Source of the DNA: Achromobacter sp. B7
Lineage (GTDB): Bacteria; Pseudomonadota; Gammaproteobacteria; Burkholderiales; Burkholderiaceae_B
DNA: 64,000 nt
Reading direction: 5' to 3'
NCBI RefSeq assembly: GCF_003600685.1
Contig: NZ_CP032084.1
Span: forward strand, 5,456,001-5,520,000
Positions 34,124-42,548 of this stretch are shown here, piece after piece. Under the pieces are notes generated by a model. It was not told the origin of the DNA, ran no database searches, and was given only the letters and a program-made list of their open reading frames with translations. The stretch's first letter is position 1. The number at the start of each line of letters is the position of its first letter. The translations under genes were made by a program, and so were the position numbers.

Positions 34124-34978
34124 ATGAATACGCGTTCCAGTTTGCGAGGCTGGTTGATCTCGCCCGCCGGCCTTGTGGCGGTTTGCATCTGTGTGTCGAT
34201 GGCGGCGGTGCTGCAATTCAGCGTGCGCGCCTTCATTCCCGGCTCGTTGGACGTGGGCGGGCTGACGCTGGAAAACTTCACCGGCCTGGGCAAGTCGGTC
34301 TACCTGTCCGCCTTCGCCAACACGCTGCTGCTTAGTATCGAAACCACGATCTGCTCTTTGCTGGTGGCGTACCCGCTGGCCTACGCAATGGTGCGGGTGC
34401 GTCAGCGGGTGCTGAAGTCGTTCATCCTGATCGTGTCGATCACGCCGCTGTTCCTGGGTGAAATCGTGCGCACGTATTCGTGGATCATCGTGCTGGGCAA
34501 TAACGGGTTCATCAATACGGTGCTGCGCAAGATCGGGCTGATCGACCTGCCGCTGAACCTGATGTTCACGCACCTGGGTGTGCTGATCGCGCTGGTGCAC
34601 GTGACGATACCGGTCGTGGTGCTGATGCTGGCCACCGCCATTTCGCACATCAATCGCGATTTTGAAAAGGCCGCGCAAAGCCTGGGCGCCGGCCCCGTGC
34701 GCACGTTCGTCACGGTGACGTTGCCGCTGTCCATGCCGGGCATCATCGCCAGCATCACCACGTCGTTCGCGTGGACGTTCAGCGCGTTCGCCACGCCGCA
34801 GATGATCGGCGGCGGTCGCGTGCCCACGGTATCGACACTGGTTTACCAGCTGGGCTTTTCGTCGATGAATTTCCCCCTGGCCGCGAGCCTGAGCGTTGCC
34901 GGCCTGACCTTGACGGTTGTGTCGCTGATGCTGCTCGGCCGGGCAACCAAGCGGCTCAACGCAATGGGAGCGCACTAG
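34124..34978 (+). CDS. ABC transporter permease, PotB-like
   Basis: A 284-residue inner-membrane protein with about six hydrophobic segments. The ATPase-contact loop reads EKAAQSLGAGPVRTFVTVTL, the EAA motif of binding-protein-dependent importers. It follows the binding-protein gene by 97 bp and precedes the second permease by one base, so it is the first permease half of the Pot-type importer. Confidence 0.9.
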   Translation: MNTRSSLRGWLISPAGLVAVCICVSMAAVLQFSVRAFIPGSLDVGGLTLENFTGLGKSVYLSAFANTLLLSIETTICSLLVAYPLAYAMVRVRQRVLKSFILIVSITPLFLGEIVRTYSWIIVLGNNGFINTVLRKIGLIDLPLNLMFTHLGVLIALVHVTIPVVVLMLATAISHINRDFEKAAQSLGAGPVRTFVTVTLPLSMPGIIASITTSFAWTFSAFATPQMIGGGRVPTVSTLVYQLGFSSMNFPLAASLSVAGLTLTVVSLMLLGRATKRLNAMGAH

Positions 34979-34979
34979 C

Positions 34980-35801
34980 ATGGCCATCAAACATTCCCTG
35001 CCCTTGCCGCTGCGCATCGGCGCCCCGTTGCTCGTTACGCTGATCCTGGCGTTTGTGTTGCTGCCCGTGGTGGTGGTCACGGTGGCGTCCTTCAATGACA
35101 AGGCGCTGCTGACGTTTCCCCCTGAAACCTGGTCGCTGCGCTGGTTCGAACGCGTGTTCACCTATCCAGACTTCCAGCAGGGTTTCCGTGCCAGCCTGAT
35201 CGTGATGTTCTGGGCCTCGTTGCTGGCGCTGTTCATCGGCACCGCGCTGGCTATCGCGGTCAAGCGCATGGGGTTTCCGGGCAAGGACATGCTGCAAGCG
35301 GTGTTGCTGTCGCCGCTGGTGATTCCGCATTTCACCTTGGGGCTGGGGCTGCTGATCCTGGTGGCGCAATTTGATATGGACCGTGGCTACGGCTTGGTGA
35401 TTCTGTGCCACGTGATGCTGGTGCTGCCGTTCGTGATGCGCAGCGTCTACGTTTCCATGGAGAACATCGACGAACGTCTGGAGCAGGCGGCGGCCAGCCT
35501 GGGCGCGTCGCCCTTGAAGGTGATGTTCACGGTGACGGTGCCCTTGCTGGCGCCAGGCCTGTTCGGCGGCTGGCTGTTCGCAGCCATCATGTCGTTTGGA
35601 GAGTTCACCGCGTCGCTGTTCGTCACGACACAGTTGACGCAGACGCTGCCGGTGTCGATGTACAACTACGTGCGCGAATTTGCCGACCCGACCCTGGCGG
35701 CGTTATCGGTGGTCTACATCGTGGTGACGGCGACCCTGCTGGCCGTGGCCAATGCCTTTCTGGGCCTGGGCAAGATCCTGAATATCGAAGACACCGACTA
35801 G
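34980..35801 (+). CDS. ABC transporter permease, PotC-like
   Basis: A 273-residue membrane protein with about six hydrophobic segments and the EAA loop EQAAASLGASPLKVMFTVTV. It starts 1 base after the PotB-like stop (TAGC-ATG), indicating translational coupling. Its stop is only 4 bp from that of the convergent 2-hydroxyacid dehydrogenase gene. Confidence 0.9.
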   Translation: MAIKHSLPLPLRIGAPLLVTLILAFVLLPVVVVTVASFNDKALLTFPPETWSLRWFERVFTYPDFQQGFRASLIVMFWASLLALFIGTALAIAVKRMGFPGKDMLQAVLLSPLVIPHFTLGLGLLILVAQFDMDRGYGLVILCHVMLVLPFVMRSVYVSMENIDERLEQAAASLGASPLKVMFTVTVPLLAPGLFGGWLFAAIMSFGEFTASLFVTTQLTQTLPVSMYNYVREFADPTLAALSVVYIVVTATLLAVANAFLGLGKILNIEDTD

Positions 35802-35805
35802 GCGT

Positions 35806-36762
35806 TCAATACCCGCGCGCCGGGTCGATCTGATTTGCCGGGGCATCGCCATGCGACACACGGGCGATGTTCTCGGCGATCTGCGCCGCCGCCGATGCCG
35901 GGATGGCAACCGACGCCAGATGCGGGGTTATCAGCACATTGTCCATGCGCCACAGCGGGTCGTCACCGGGCAAGGGTTCGCGTTCGAAGACGTCCAGCGT
36001 TGCCGCGCCGATATGGCCGCTTTGCAGCAGCGCCGTCATGGCTGCCTGGTCCACCAGGGCGCCGCGCGCTACGTTGATCAACGCGGCGCCACGCGGCAGC
36101 TTTTCCAGCCGCGCTCGGTTCAGCAGGCCTCGCGTTTGCGGCGTCAGCGGCAGCATGACGACCAGGATGTCCGCCTGCGAAATGACCGCGTCCAGCGTCT
36201 CCATGCCCGCATGGCATTGCACGCCGGCTATCTGGCGCGGGCTGCGCGACCAACCCAGCACGGTAAGCCCCTGGCGTTGCAGTTCGTGCGCGGCGCAGGC
36301 GCCGAGCTCGCCCAGGCCCAGCACCGCCACGCGCGTGTCCTCGGGCGAACGGGGATGCCGATACGCCCATTCGCCACGGCGCTGAGCTTGTTCAAACCAC
36401 GGAATGTCGCGCGCGTGGCGCAGCGTGGCGAACAGCACGTAGCCTGCCATCATGCGCGCCATCCGCGGATCGGTGATGCGTGTGATGGGAACGCCGGCGG
36501 GCAGATCGGTGCGGCCCACCAGCGAATCCACGCCCGCGCCCAGGTTGACGATCAGGCGCAGGTTGGGCATGCGGTCGAAGAAGCCCGCGGGCGGCTTCCA
36601 GGCCAGCGCGTAATGGATGTCGGCCGGGTCGTCGATGTCGTCGGCGTGCAGCACGCGCAAATGCGGCATGCGCGCTTGCAGTGCCTGTTTCCAGGCCGAG
36701 AAGTCATCGAACTGGCTGTAGAAAACCATCGCGCCCGAGGGCGTCGTATTGCTGGCGTTCAT
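35806..36762 (-). CDS. D-2-hydroxyacid dehydrogenase, GhrA-like
   Basis: A 318-residue NAD(P)-dependent enzyme. The Rossmann motif is VAVLGLGELGACAAHEL near residue 147, and the catalytic set is visible: Arg in NVARGALVDQ, Glu in DVFEREPLP and His in ITPHLAS. GhrA-type enzymes reduce glyoxylate or hydroxypyruvate; other 2-keto acids are possible. It is the last gene of the leftward operon headed by the Pot ATPase and starts 13 bp after the AroQ-like gene. Confidence 0.9.
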   Translation of the reverse strand: MNASNTTPSGAMVFYSQFDDFSAWKQALQARMPHLRVLHADDIDDPADIHYALAWKPPAGFFDRMPNLRLIVNLGAGVDSLVGRTDLPAGVPITRITDPRMARMMAGYVLFATLRHARDIPWFEQAQRRGEWAYRHPRSPEDTRVAVLGLGELGACAAHELQRQGLTVLGWSRSPRQIAGVQCHAGMETLDAVISQADILVVMLPLTPQTRGLLNRARLEKLPRGAALINVARGALVDQAAMTALLQSGHIGAATLDVFEREPLPGDDPLWRMDNVLITPHLASVAIPASAAAQIAENIARVSHGDAPANQIDPARGY

Positions 36763-36775
36763 GGAAATGGCCTTA

Positions 36776-37249
36776 TCAAGCGGTGCGCGCGATCAGGCGC
36801 GCCATGGCGTCGATGGCCAGCTCGTAGCCCTCGCCGCCCAGCCCCGCGATGACGCCGTCGGCCGCCTTGGAAATATAGGAATGATGGCGAAACGCTTCGC
36901 GCCGCCAGATGTTGCTCATGTGGACTTCAATAATGCGGCCGGGAAACGACAGCAGCGCATCCAGGATAGGGATTGACGAATACGTCAGCCCGGCGGCGTT
37001 GATGATGATGCCCTGGGCGTCGCCGCGCGCTTCTTGGATCCAATCGATCAGCTGGCCTTCATGGTTCGATTGCACGAAATTCAGCGTCAGGCCCAGGCTG
37101 GCCGCCTTGCGCTCGCAACGCTCGCGCAACACGGGAAAGCTCTCGGTGCCGTAGGTCTTGTTGGCGTCCAGCCCGTACAGATTGGCGTTCGGCCCGTTCA
37201 GAAACCAGACGGTGGCGGCGGTTGGCATAGCGGCGGTGGGTTCGGTCAT
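36776..37249 (-). CDS. AroQ-fold protein (type II dehydroquinase homologue) lacking catalytic residues
   Basis: A 157-residue protein clearly homologous to type II 3-dehydroquinate dehydratase: FLNGPNANLYG, the Tyr of KTYG, EVHMSNIWRREAFRHHSYIS and GVIAGLGGEGYELAI. However, the lid Arg pair that follows LNGPNLNxLG in AroQ is here Leu-Asp (YGLDAN), and the loop NAGGLTHTS or NPGAYTHTS reads NAAGLTYSS, so the substrate-binding His (His81 in the M. tuberculosis enzyme) is Tyr. The Asp seven residues on and the second His (EVHMSN) are kept. It sits in a catabolic-looking operon with no shikimate gene. A different dehydration or related reaction is more likely than dehydroquinase activity. Confidence 0.85.
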   Translation of the reverse strand: MTEPTAAMPTAATVWFLNGPNANLYGLDANKTYGTESFPVLRERCERKAASLGLTLNFVQSNHEGQLIDWIQEARGDAQGIIINAAGLTYSSIPILDALLSFPGRIIEVHMSNIWRREAFRHHSYISKAADGVIAGLGGEGYELAIDAMARLIARTA

Positions 37250-37261
37250 GGCGGTACGGTT

Positions 37262-37882
37262 TTAGGCTTCATGGGGAAGGGTTGCCTGCATGGCGGGCAA
37301 CGTACGAAACGCGGCTTCCCATTGCGCGGCGCCGGGATGGCGGGCGCGCCAATCGATTTCAGGAAAGCGAAAATCCAGGTAACCCAGCGCGCAGCCCAAC
37401 GTCACCTCGCCGATGGTGGGCGCCTGGGTTGCCAGCGCGGGCGCCTGTTGCTCGATCTGATCCAGGCAGGCAGCTACCTTCACCAGTTGCGCGTCGCGCC
37501 AGGCGGCGTATTGATATTCGGACGGCCGCGCCGTGCGCTCGTAGCGTGCCAGCAAGGCCGCGTCCAAGAGGCCATCGCCCAGCGCCTGTTGCGCCAGGGC
37601 AAGCCAGCGGCGCGGCCCGATGTCGGGAAACAGACCGGCCTGGGGCGCCAGGTGGGCCAGGTATTCGCAGATGACGCGGCTGTCGTAAAGCGCATGGCCA
37701 TCGGCCAGGATCAGCGTCGGCACCTTGGCCAAGGGGTTGTGGGCCGCGATGCGATCGTCGCGTCGGATGGGGTTTGCCGCGCTGTCCAGCCACTGGATCT
37801 GGTCCGCCACGCCCGCCAGGTGGGCGCAGACCATCACTTTGCGGACGTAGGGCGACGTGGGCGCGTAAAGCAGCTTGAACAT
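37262..37882 (-). CDS. Glutathione S-transferase family protein
   Basis: A 206-residue GST: N-terminal thioredoxin-fold MFKLLYAPTSPYVRKVMVCA with Ser10/Ser-Pro region as the candidate GSH activator, KVPTLILADGHALYDSRVI as the glutathione-binding loop (cis-Pro and Asp-Ser), and an all-helical C-terminal domain. It lies between the quinone oxidoreductase and the AroQ-like gene, 12 bp before the latter, in one operon. It may conjugate or isomerise an electrophilic pathway intermediate. Confidence 0.9.
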   Translation of the reverse strand: MFKLLYAPTSPYVRKVMVCAHLAGVADQIQWLDSAANPIRRDDRIAAHNPLAKVPTLILADGHALYDSRVICEYLAHLAPQAGLFPDIGPRRWLALAQQALGDGLLDAALLARYERTARPSEYQYAAWRDAQLVKVAACLDQIEQQAPALATQAPTIGEVTLGCALGYLDFRFPEIDWRARHPGAAQWEAAFRTLPAMQATLPHEA

Positions 37883-37933
37883 AGAAGACCATGCCTTTGT
37901 CGCGCGTGCGACAGGAACCAGGGATCCAGGGAA

Positions 37934-38932
37934 TCAAGGACGCAGCACGACCTTGCCGAACACGTCGCCCGCCTCCAGCATGCGGTGCGCGTGCGCCGCC
38001 TGGGACAGCGGCAGGCTTGCATGGACGCGCGGCGTGATGCGCCGGTCCGCCAGCAGCGGCAGCACATGGCGCGCGATGGCCTGCCCCATTCGCGTTTTCT
38101 CGGCCGCGCTTTGCGGCCGCAGCGTCGACGAGTGCAGGCTCAGTTGTTTTTGCATCAGGGTCAGCAGGTCCAGCGTCACCACCGACCCTTGCAGGAAGGA
38201 CAGGCTGACGTGGCGACCGCCAAACGCCAGCGCCTGAAGGTTGCGTTGCACGTAGTCGCCTCCCACCATATCCAACACTACGTCCACACCGCGCCCCTGC
38301 GTGGCGTCCAGACAGGCCTGCACGAAATCCGTATCGCGATAGCAGACCGCCCGTGCCGCGCCCATCTCGCGCAGCGCCGGCAAACGATCCACGCGGCCCG
38401 CCGTGGCGATGACGGTGGCGCCCGCCGCATACGCCATGCGGACGGCCAGCGTGCCGATGCCGCCGGCCGCGCCGTGCACCAGCACCGTCTGGCCCATGCA
38501 AAGGCGTCCCAGCTCAAACAGGTTGTGCCACACGGTGTACAGGCCTTCGGGCAAGGCGGCCGCCGCGTCGTCGTCCAGGCCGTCCGGCACGGCCAGCGAA
38601 TGGTCGACTCGCGCTAGGCACCAGGGCGCGTAGCCGCCGCCGGGCAACAGGCTCATCAACCGTTGCCCCAGCAGCGCCGTCGGCACACCCGGCCCTGTCG
38701 CGGCCACGTCGCCGCACGCCTCCAGGCCCAGCACATCGGTGACGCCGTCGGCGGGTTTGGCCAGCCCTTGCCGCTGCATGATGTCGGGCCGGTTCACGCC
38801 CGCCGCGCGCACGCGCAACAGCACTTCGCCCGGGCCGGGGGTCGGCACCGGCCGGGTTGCCAGCGTCAGCACGCCGGCATCGCCGGGCTCGCGGGCGACG
38901 ATGGCCTGCATGGTGGTGGGGATAGCGGTCAT
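37934..38932 (-). CDS. NADPH:quinone oxidoreductase, zinc-free MDR family
   Basis: A 332-residue medium-chain dehydrogenase/reductase from the ATG at 38932. GVNRPDIMQRQG and the cofactor site VLVHGAAGGIGTLAVRMA near residue 145 match the QOR/PIG3 group, and no structural or catalytic zinc Cys cluster is seen. Such enzymes reduce quinones or alpha,beta-unsaturated carbonyls with NADPH. It starts 8 bp after the Pot-type ATPase stop, so it belongs to the same operon. Confidence 0.9.
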   Translation of the reverse strand: MTAIPTTMQAIVAREPGDAGVLTLATRPVPTPGPGEVLLRVRAAGVNRPDIMQRQGLAKPADGVTDVLGLEACGDVAATGPGVPTALLGQRLMSLLPGGGYAPWCLARVDHSLAVPDGLDDDAAAALPEGLYTVWHNLFELGRLCMGQTVLVHGAAGGIGTLAVRMAYAAGATVIATAGRVDRLPALREMGAARAVCYRDTDFVQACLDATQGRGVDVVLDMVGGDYVQRNLQALAFGGRHVSLSFLQGSVVTLDLLTLMQKQLSLHSSTLRPQSAAEKTRMGQAIARHVLPLLADRRITPRVHASLPLSQAAHAHRMLEAGDVFGKVVLRP

Positions 38933-38940
38933 GGCCGGCG

Positions 38941-40059
38941 TTACGACACGTTGAAGACGCTGATGCCCTGGCCGGGCAGCGCCAGCCCGGTCACCGCACC
39001 CACGGGCCATTGCCGCAAGGCGTCCAGCCCCGCGCTGCGCACCATGACGCGCTGATGCCCGGCCACCGGGATGTCCACGTCGATGTAGGAATCGATGTGA
39101 TCGCCCTGGAACACATGGTTCACGACCGTGCCGCTCAAGACTGATTCACTATGCAGGTTTTCCAGCCGGATCTGTTCGGGCCGCACGTAAATGTCCAGCC
39201 GCCGGCCTTCGTGCGAACCGCCCACCAGCCGGTCTCGCGCCACGCGGATCAAGCCCGCGCCCAGGCGCAGCAGGAGGCCGTCGGGGTCCGAGCCGTGATA
39301 GTGCGCGGGCAGAATATTCACATCGCCCAGGAACGAGGCCACGAACGGGTCCTGCGGATTGCGGTAAAGCTCGTCAGGCGTGGCGATCTGGCGGATGACG
39401 CCGCTGGACATCACCGCGATGCGATCCGACATGGCCAGCGCCTCGCCCTGGTCATGGGTGACAAACACCGTCGTCACGCCCAGCTTGCGCTGGATCTCCC
39501 GGATCTCGACCTGCATGGCGCCGCGCAGCCCCTTGTCCAGCGCCGAGAACGGCTCGTCCAGCAACAACACCTTGGGGCGAATCACCAAGGCGCGGGCCAA
39601 GGCCACGCGTTGCTGTTGACCGCCGGACAATTCGCGCGGGCGGCGTTCGCCCAGGCCGTCAAGCTTGACCAGCGCCATCGCCTCCTGCACACGCTGGGCG
39701 ATCTGGTCGGCCGGCATGCGGCGCATGCGCAGGCCGTAGCCGATGTTGCGCGCCACCGTCATGTGCGGAAACAGCGCGTAGTTCTGGAACACCATGCCGA
39801 TCTGCCGCTGATACGGAGGCGTGTCCGTCACCAGCTGGTCTTCGATGAAGATCTCGCCGTTGTCCGCTTGCGCAAAACCGGCGATCAGGTTCAGCAAGGT
39901 GGTCTTGCCGCAACCGGACGGACCCAGCAGCGTCAGGAATTCTCCCCGCCGGATTTTCAGCGACAGCTCCTGCAACACCGTTTGCTGGCGGTATTTCTTG
40001 ACCACTCCTTCCAGGCTTACCGCGCTGGACGATTTCGGGGGCATGGGGCTGTTCTGCAT
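38941..40059 (-). CDS. ABC transporter ATP-binding protein, PotA-like
   Basis: A 372-residue importer ATPase: Walker A GPSGCGKTT near residue 43, signature LSGGQQQR, Walker B LLLDEPFSALD, then a C-terminal TOBE-like domain (IYVRPEQIRLE). It is the only ATPase in the neighbourhood and complements the binding protein and permeases at 33001-35801, which run in the opposite direction. It heads a five-gene leftward operon (ATPase, quinone oxidoreductase, GST, AroQ-like, hydroxyacid dehydrogenase). The start may be 40059 or a Met three codons later. Confidence 0.9.
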   Translation of the reverse strand: MQNSPMPPKSSSAVSLEGVVKKYRQQTVLQELSLKIRRGEFLTLLGPSGCGKTTLLNLIAGFAQADNGEIFIEDQLVTDTPPYQRQIGMVFQNYALFPHMTVARNIGYGLRMRRMPADQIAQRVQEAMALVKLDGLGERRPRELSGGQQQRVALARALVIRPKVLLLDEPFSALDKGLRGAMQVEIREIQRKLGVTTVFVTHDQGEALAMSDRIAVMSSGVIRQIATPDELYRNPQDPFVASFLGDVNILPAHYHGSDPDGLLLRLGAGLIRVARDRLVGGSHEGRRLDIYVRPEQIRLENLHSESVLSGTVVNHVFQGDHIDSYIDVDIPVAGHQRVMVRSAGLDALRQWPVGAVTGLALPGQGISVFNVS

Positions 40060-40301
40060 GGCGGCTCTGTGTGTTGCGCGATGCTTTGCAGAATACGCCG
40101 AAGGGGTTGCGCCGGCCGTTTGTGGATATTGATGCGGTCCATCGGAAAAAACGAAACGAGGCGCCGGACCGGCCCCGGCCGAGTGATTTGCTTTTTCCTA
40201 AGCCCAGCGTCCAAAAAACCAAGTTATCAAGCCCTGGTATCTGGCTCACACTGCGCCGCATCGAAGCATGAACGTGGTCTTGAACCTACTTAGGAAACGC
40301 A

Positions 40302-41570
40302 ATGTCAGTGGAAAAAACCAATACCTTGGTGATCGGCGCGGGCCAGGCCGGCATCGCGATGAGTGAGCACCTGGGCGCGATGGGCATTGACCACATCGTG
40401 CTGGAACGCAAACGCATCGCCGAGCGTTGGCGTTCTGAACGCTGGGACTCGCTGGTCGCCAATGGCCCCGCCTGGCACGACCGCTTTCCCAGCCTGAAGT
40501 TCGACGATATCGGCGCGGATGTGTTTCCACCGAAGGAACGCATGGCGCAATACTTCGAGGACTATGCCCGAATGATCCACGCCCCCGTGCGCACCGGCGT
40601 CGAGGTGCTGCGCGTGACGCGCAACCAGAAGCGCCCGGGCTTTACCGTCACCACGTCGGACGGGGTGTTCGAAGCGTTGCACGTCGTCACCGCCACCGGC
40701 GCGTTCCAGATCCCCAGCTACCCGGCCATCGTTCCCGAGGATGCCGGCATTCAGCAAGTGCATTCGTCCGCCTACAAAAACCCGGGCCAGTTGGTGGACG
40801 GCGCGGTGCTGGTGGTGGGCGCGGGCGCTTCCGGTTCGCAGATTGCCGAAGAACTGCGACGCGCCGGGCGCACGGTGTACCTGTCCGTGGGCGAACACTA
40901 CCGCCCGCCCCGCTCGTATCGCGAACGCGATTACTGCTGGTGGCTGGGCGCGCTGGGCATGTGGGACGAGGTCAAGAAAAAGCCCAAGCGCGAGCACGTC
41001 GCCTTTGCGGTCAGCGGCTACGACAACGGCAAGACCATCGACTTTCGGCGGCTGGCGCACGCGGGCATTCAGTTGGTCGGCATCACGCAGCGCTTTGAGA
41101 ACGGCGTGATGGCGTTCCAGGAGGGCTTGGCCGAAAACGTGGCGCAAGGCGACGCGGACTACTTTGAAGTGCTGCGCGAGGCCGACGCCTACATCGAACA
41201 GAACGGACTGGACCTGCCGCCTGAACCCGAGGCCTGGCAGCTGCTGGACGACCCCGACTGCCTGACAAGCCCCATCCTTAGCCTGAATCTGGCCGAGGCC
41301 GGCATCAAGAGCATCGTCTGGGCAACCGGCTTCAAGGTGGACTACCGCTGGATGGAAGTGGACGTCTTCGACGACAACGGCTATCCCGTGCACAAGCGCG
41401 GCATCACCGGTGAAAAAGGCATCTACTTTCTGGGCCTGCCAAACCAGTCAAACCGGTCTTCATCGTTCATCTGGGGCGTGTGGCACGACGCGAAGTACAT
41501 CGCGGACCATATCGGAATACACCTGGATTATCTGGCGTATGAGAAAAACGGGGGCATGCCCGGGCGGTGA
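40302..41570 (+). CDS. Flavin-dependent monooxygenase (FMO/CzcO-like)
   Basis: A 422-residue flavoprotein: FAD site VIGAGQAGIAMSEHL near residue 10, RWRSERWDSL, ATGAFQIPSYP near 130, NADPH site VVGAGASGSQIAEEL near 171, and ATGFKVDYRW near 343. Compared with the monooxygenase at 4625 it lacks the NTF2 domain and is a compact class B type; the HSSAYKNPG segment (QVHSSAYKN) replaces the full FMO fingerprint. SD GGAAA lies upstream. It faces the BKACE gene head-on, with a hairpin across its stop codon. Substrate unknown; trimethylamine-like, carnitine-like or ketone substrates are possible. Confidence 0.87.
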   Translation: MSVEKTNTLVIGAGQAGIAMSEHLGAMGIDHIVLERKRIAERWRSERWDSLVANGPAWHDRFPSLKFDDIGADVFPPKERMAQYFEDYARMIHAPVRTGVEVLRVTRNQKRPGFTVTTSDGVFEALHVVTATGAFQIPSYPAIVPEDAGIQQVHSSAYKNPGQLVDGAVLVVGAGASGSQIAEELRRAGRTVYLSVGEHYRPPRSYRERDYCWWLGALGMWDEVKKKPKREHVAFAVSGYDNGKTIDFRRLAHAGIQLVGITQRFENGVMAFQEGLAENVAQGDADYFEVLREADAYIEQNGLDLPPEPEAWQLLDDPDCLTSPILSLNLAEAGIKSIVWATGFKVDYRWMEVDVFDDNGYPVHKRGITGEKGIYFLGLPNQSNRSSSFIWGVWHDAKYIADHIGIHLDYLAYEKNGGMPGR

Positions 41571-41590
41571 ATCCGTTTGGCCCGGGCATG
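41555..41590. terminator. Hairpin between the convergent monooxygenase and BKACE genes
   Basis: CATGCCCGGGC (41555-41565) pairs perfectly with GCCCGGGCATG (41580-41590) around 14 bases, spanning the monooxygenase stop codon. No long T-run follows on either strand. A bidirectional transcript end is likely. Confidence 0.55.
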
Positions 41591-41620
41591 GGTCCTGTGA
41601 TCTTGCGACCACAGATCCGA

Positions 41621-42535
41621 TCACACCGAAAACTCGGGCCGGATACCGCTTTGCAGGGGCAGCCCCAGGATCTCGCGCGCTTCGGCGGGCGTGGCGGGTT
41701 CCATGTCCATTTCGCGGATGATGCGCACGATGCGCTCGGTCAGTTGCACGTTGGTGGCCAGCTCGCCGTGGCGGTAGTACAGGTTGTCTTCCAGGCCCAC
41801 GCGTGCATGGCCGCCCAGCAGCAAGGCGCTGATGTTGGCTTCCAGTTGCGACGGGCCGATGCCGCTGACGCAAAAGATGCTGTTCTTGGGCAGCAGGTCC
41901 ACCATCATCTGTAAATGGCGCGGCGAGAACGGCATCGCATTCTGAAAATTGCGGTGCACGTTCATGACCAGGTTGATGAAATGCGGCCCTTCGTCCAGGC
42001 CTTCATCGATCAACGTGGTGGCGTCTTGCAGGATGTGCGTGGGGCTGAAGACCTCCCATTCGGGCTTGATGCCGCGCGCCTTCATGCCGGCCGCCAGTTC
42101 GCGCGCCTTGGTCAGCGGCGTGTTCATCAGATATTCGCGATCGCCAAACGCCAGGTTCAGCGTGGTGGCGTCCAGCGTGCACATTTCGGCGCCGGCATCC
42201 ATGCCTTTCAGGCGTTCTTCCCACAGGATTTCCCAGGTGCCCGGCGACGTTTCCTTGACCATGTCGCCATGCACGCCGCCGCCGGTGGAGTTGTTCAGCA
42301 CGATGTCGCAGCGTTCGCGGATGCGCTGGTTCATGTCGCGATAGATCGCCGCATCGCACGTCGCCTGGTCGTCGGGCCGGCGCGCATGCAGCGCCACCAC
42401 GCTGGCGCCCGCGTTGTAGCAGCGGTAGACGTCCTCGGCGATCTCTGCCGGCTGCGTGGGCAGATGCGGGTTCTGGGTCTTGAATGCCATGCCCCCGGTT
42501 GGGGCGATGGTTACGATGACTTTGCGTTTGGCCAT
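41621..42535 (-). CDS. BKACE family enzyme (3-keto-5-aminohexanoate cleavage-like) with altered zinc motif
   Basis: A 304-residue TIM-barrel protein of the beta-keto acid cleavage family: VIVTIAPTGG at the start, NNSTGGG near residue 81, and GGHARVGLEDNLYY with the zinc-ligand Glu and catalytic Arg. In Kce and most relatives the metal is held by an HxH pair (H-[IL]-H-x-R). Here the segment is VVALHARRPDD, so the first His is Ala. The family splits a beta-keto acid with acetyl-CoA to give acetoacetate and an acyl-CoA, for example in lysine fermentation or carnitine degradation. It begins 13 bp after the binding-protein gene. Confidence 0.87.
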   Translation of the reverse strand: MAKRKVIVTIAPTGGMAFKTQNPHLPTQPAEIAEDVYRCYNAGASVVALHARRPDDQATCDAAIYRDMNQRIRERCDIVLNNSTGGGVHGDMVKETSPGTWEILWEERLKGMDAGAEMCTLDATTLNLAFGDREYLMNTPLTKARELAAGMKARGIKPEWEVFSPTHILQDATTLIDEGLDEGPHFINLVMNVHRNFQNAMPFSPRHLQMMVDLLPKNSIFCVSGIGPSQLEANISALLLGGHARVGLEDNLYYRHGELATNVQLTERIVRIIREMDMEPATPAEAREILGLPLQSGIRPEFSV

Positions 42536-42548
42536 GGCTGTCTCCGGT

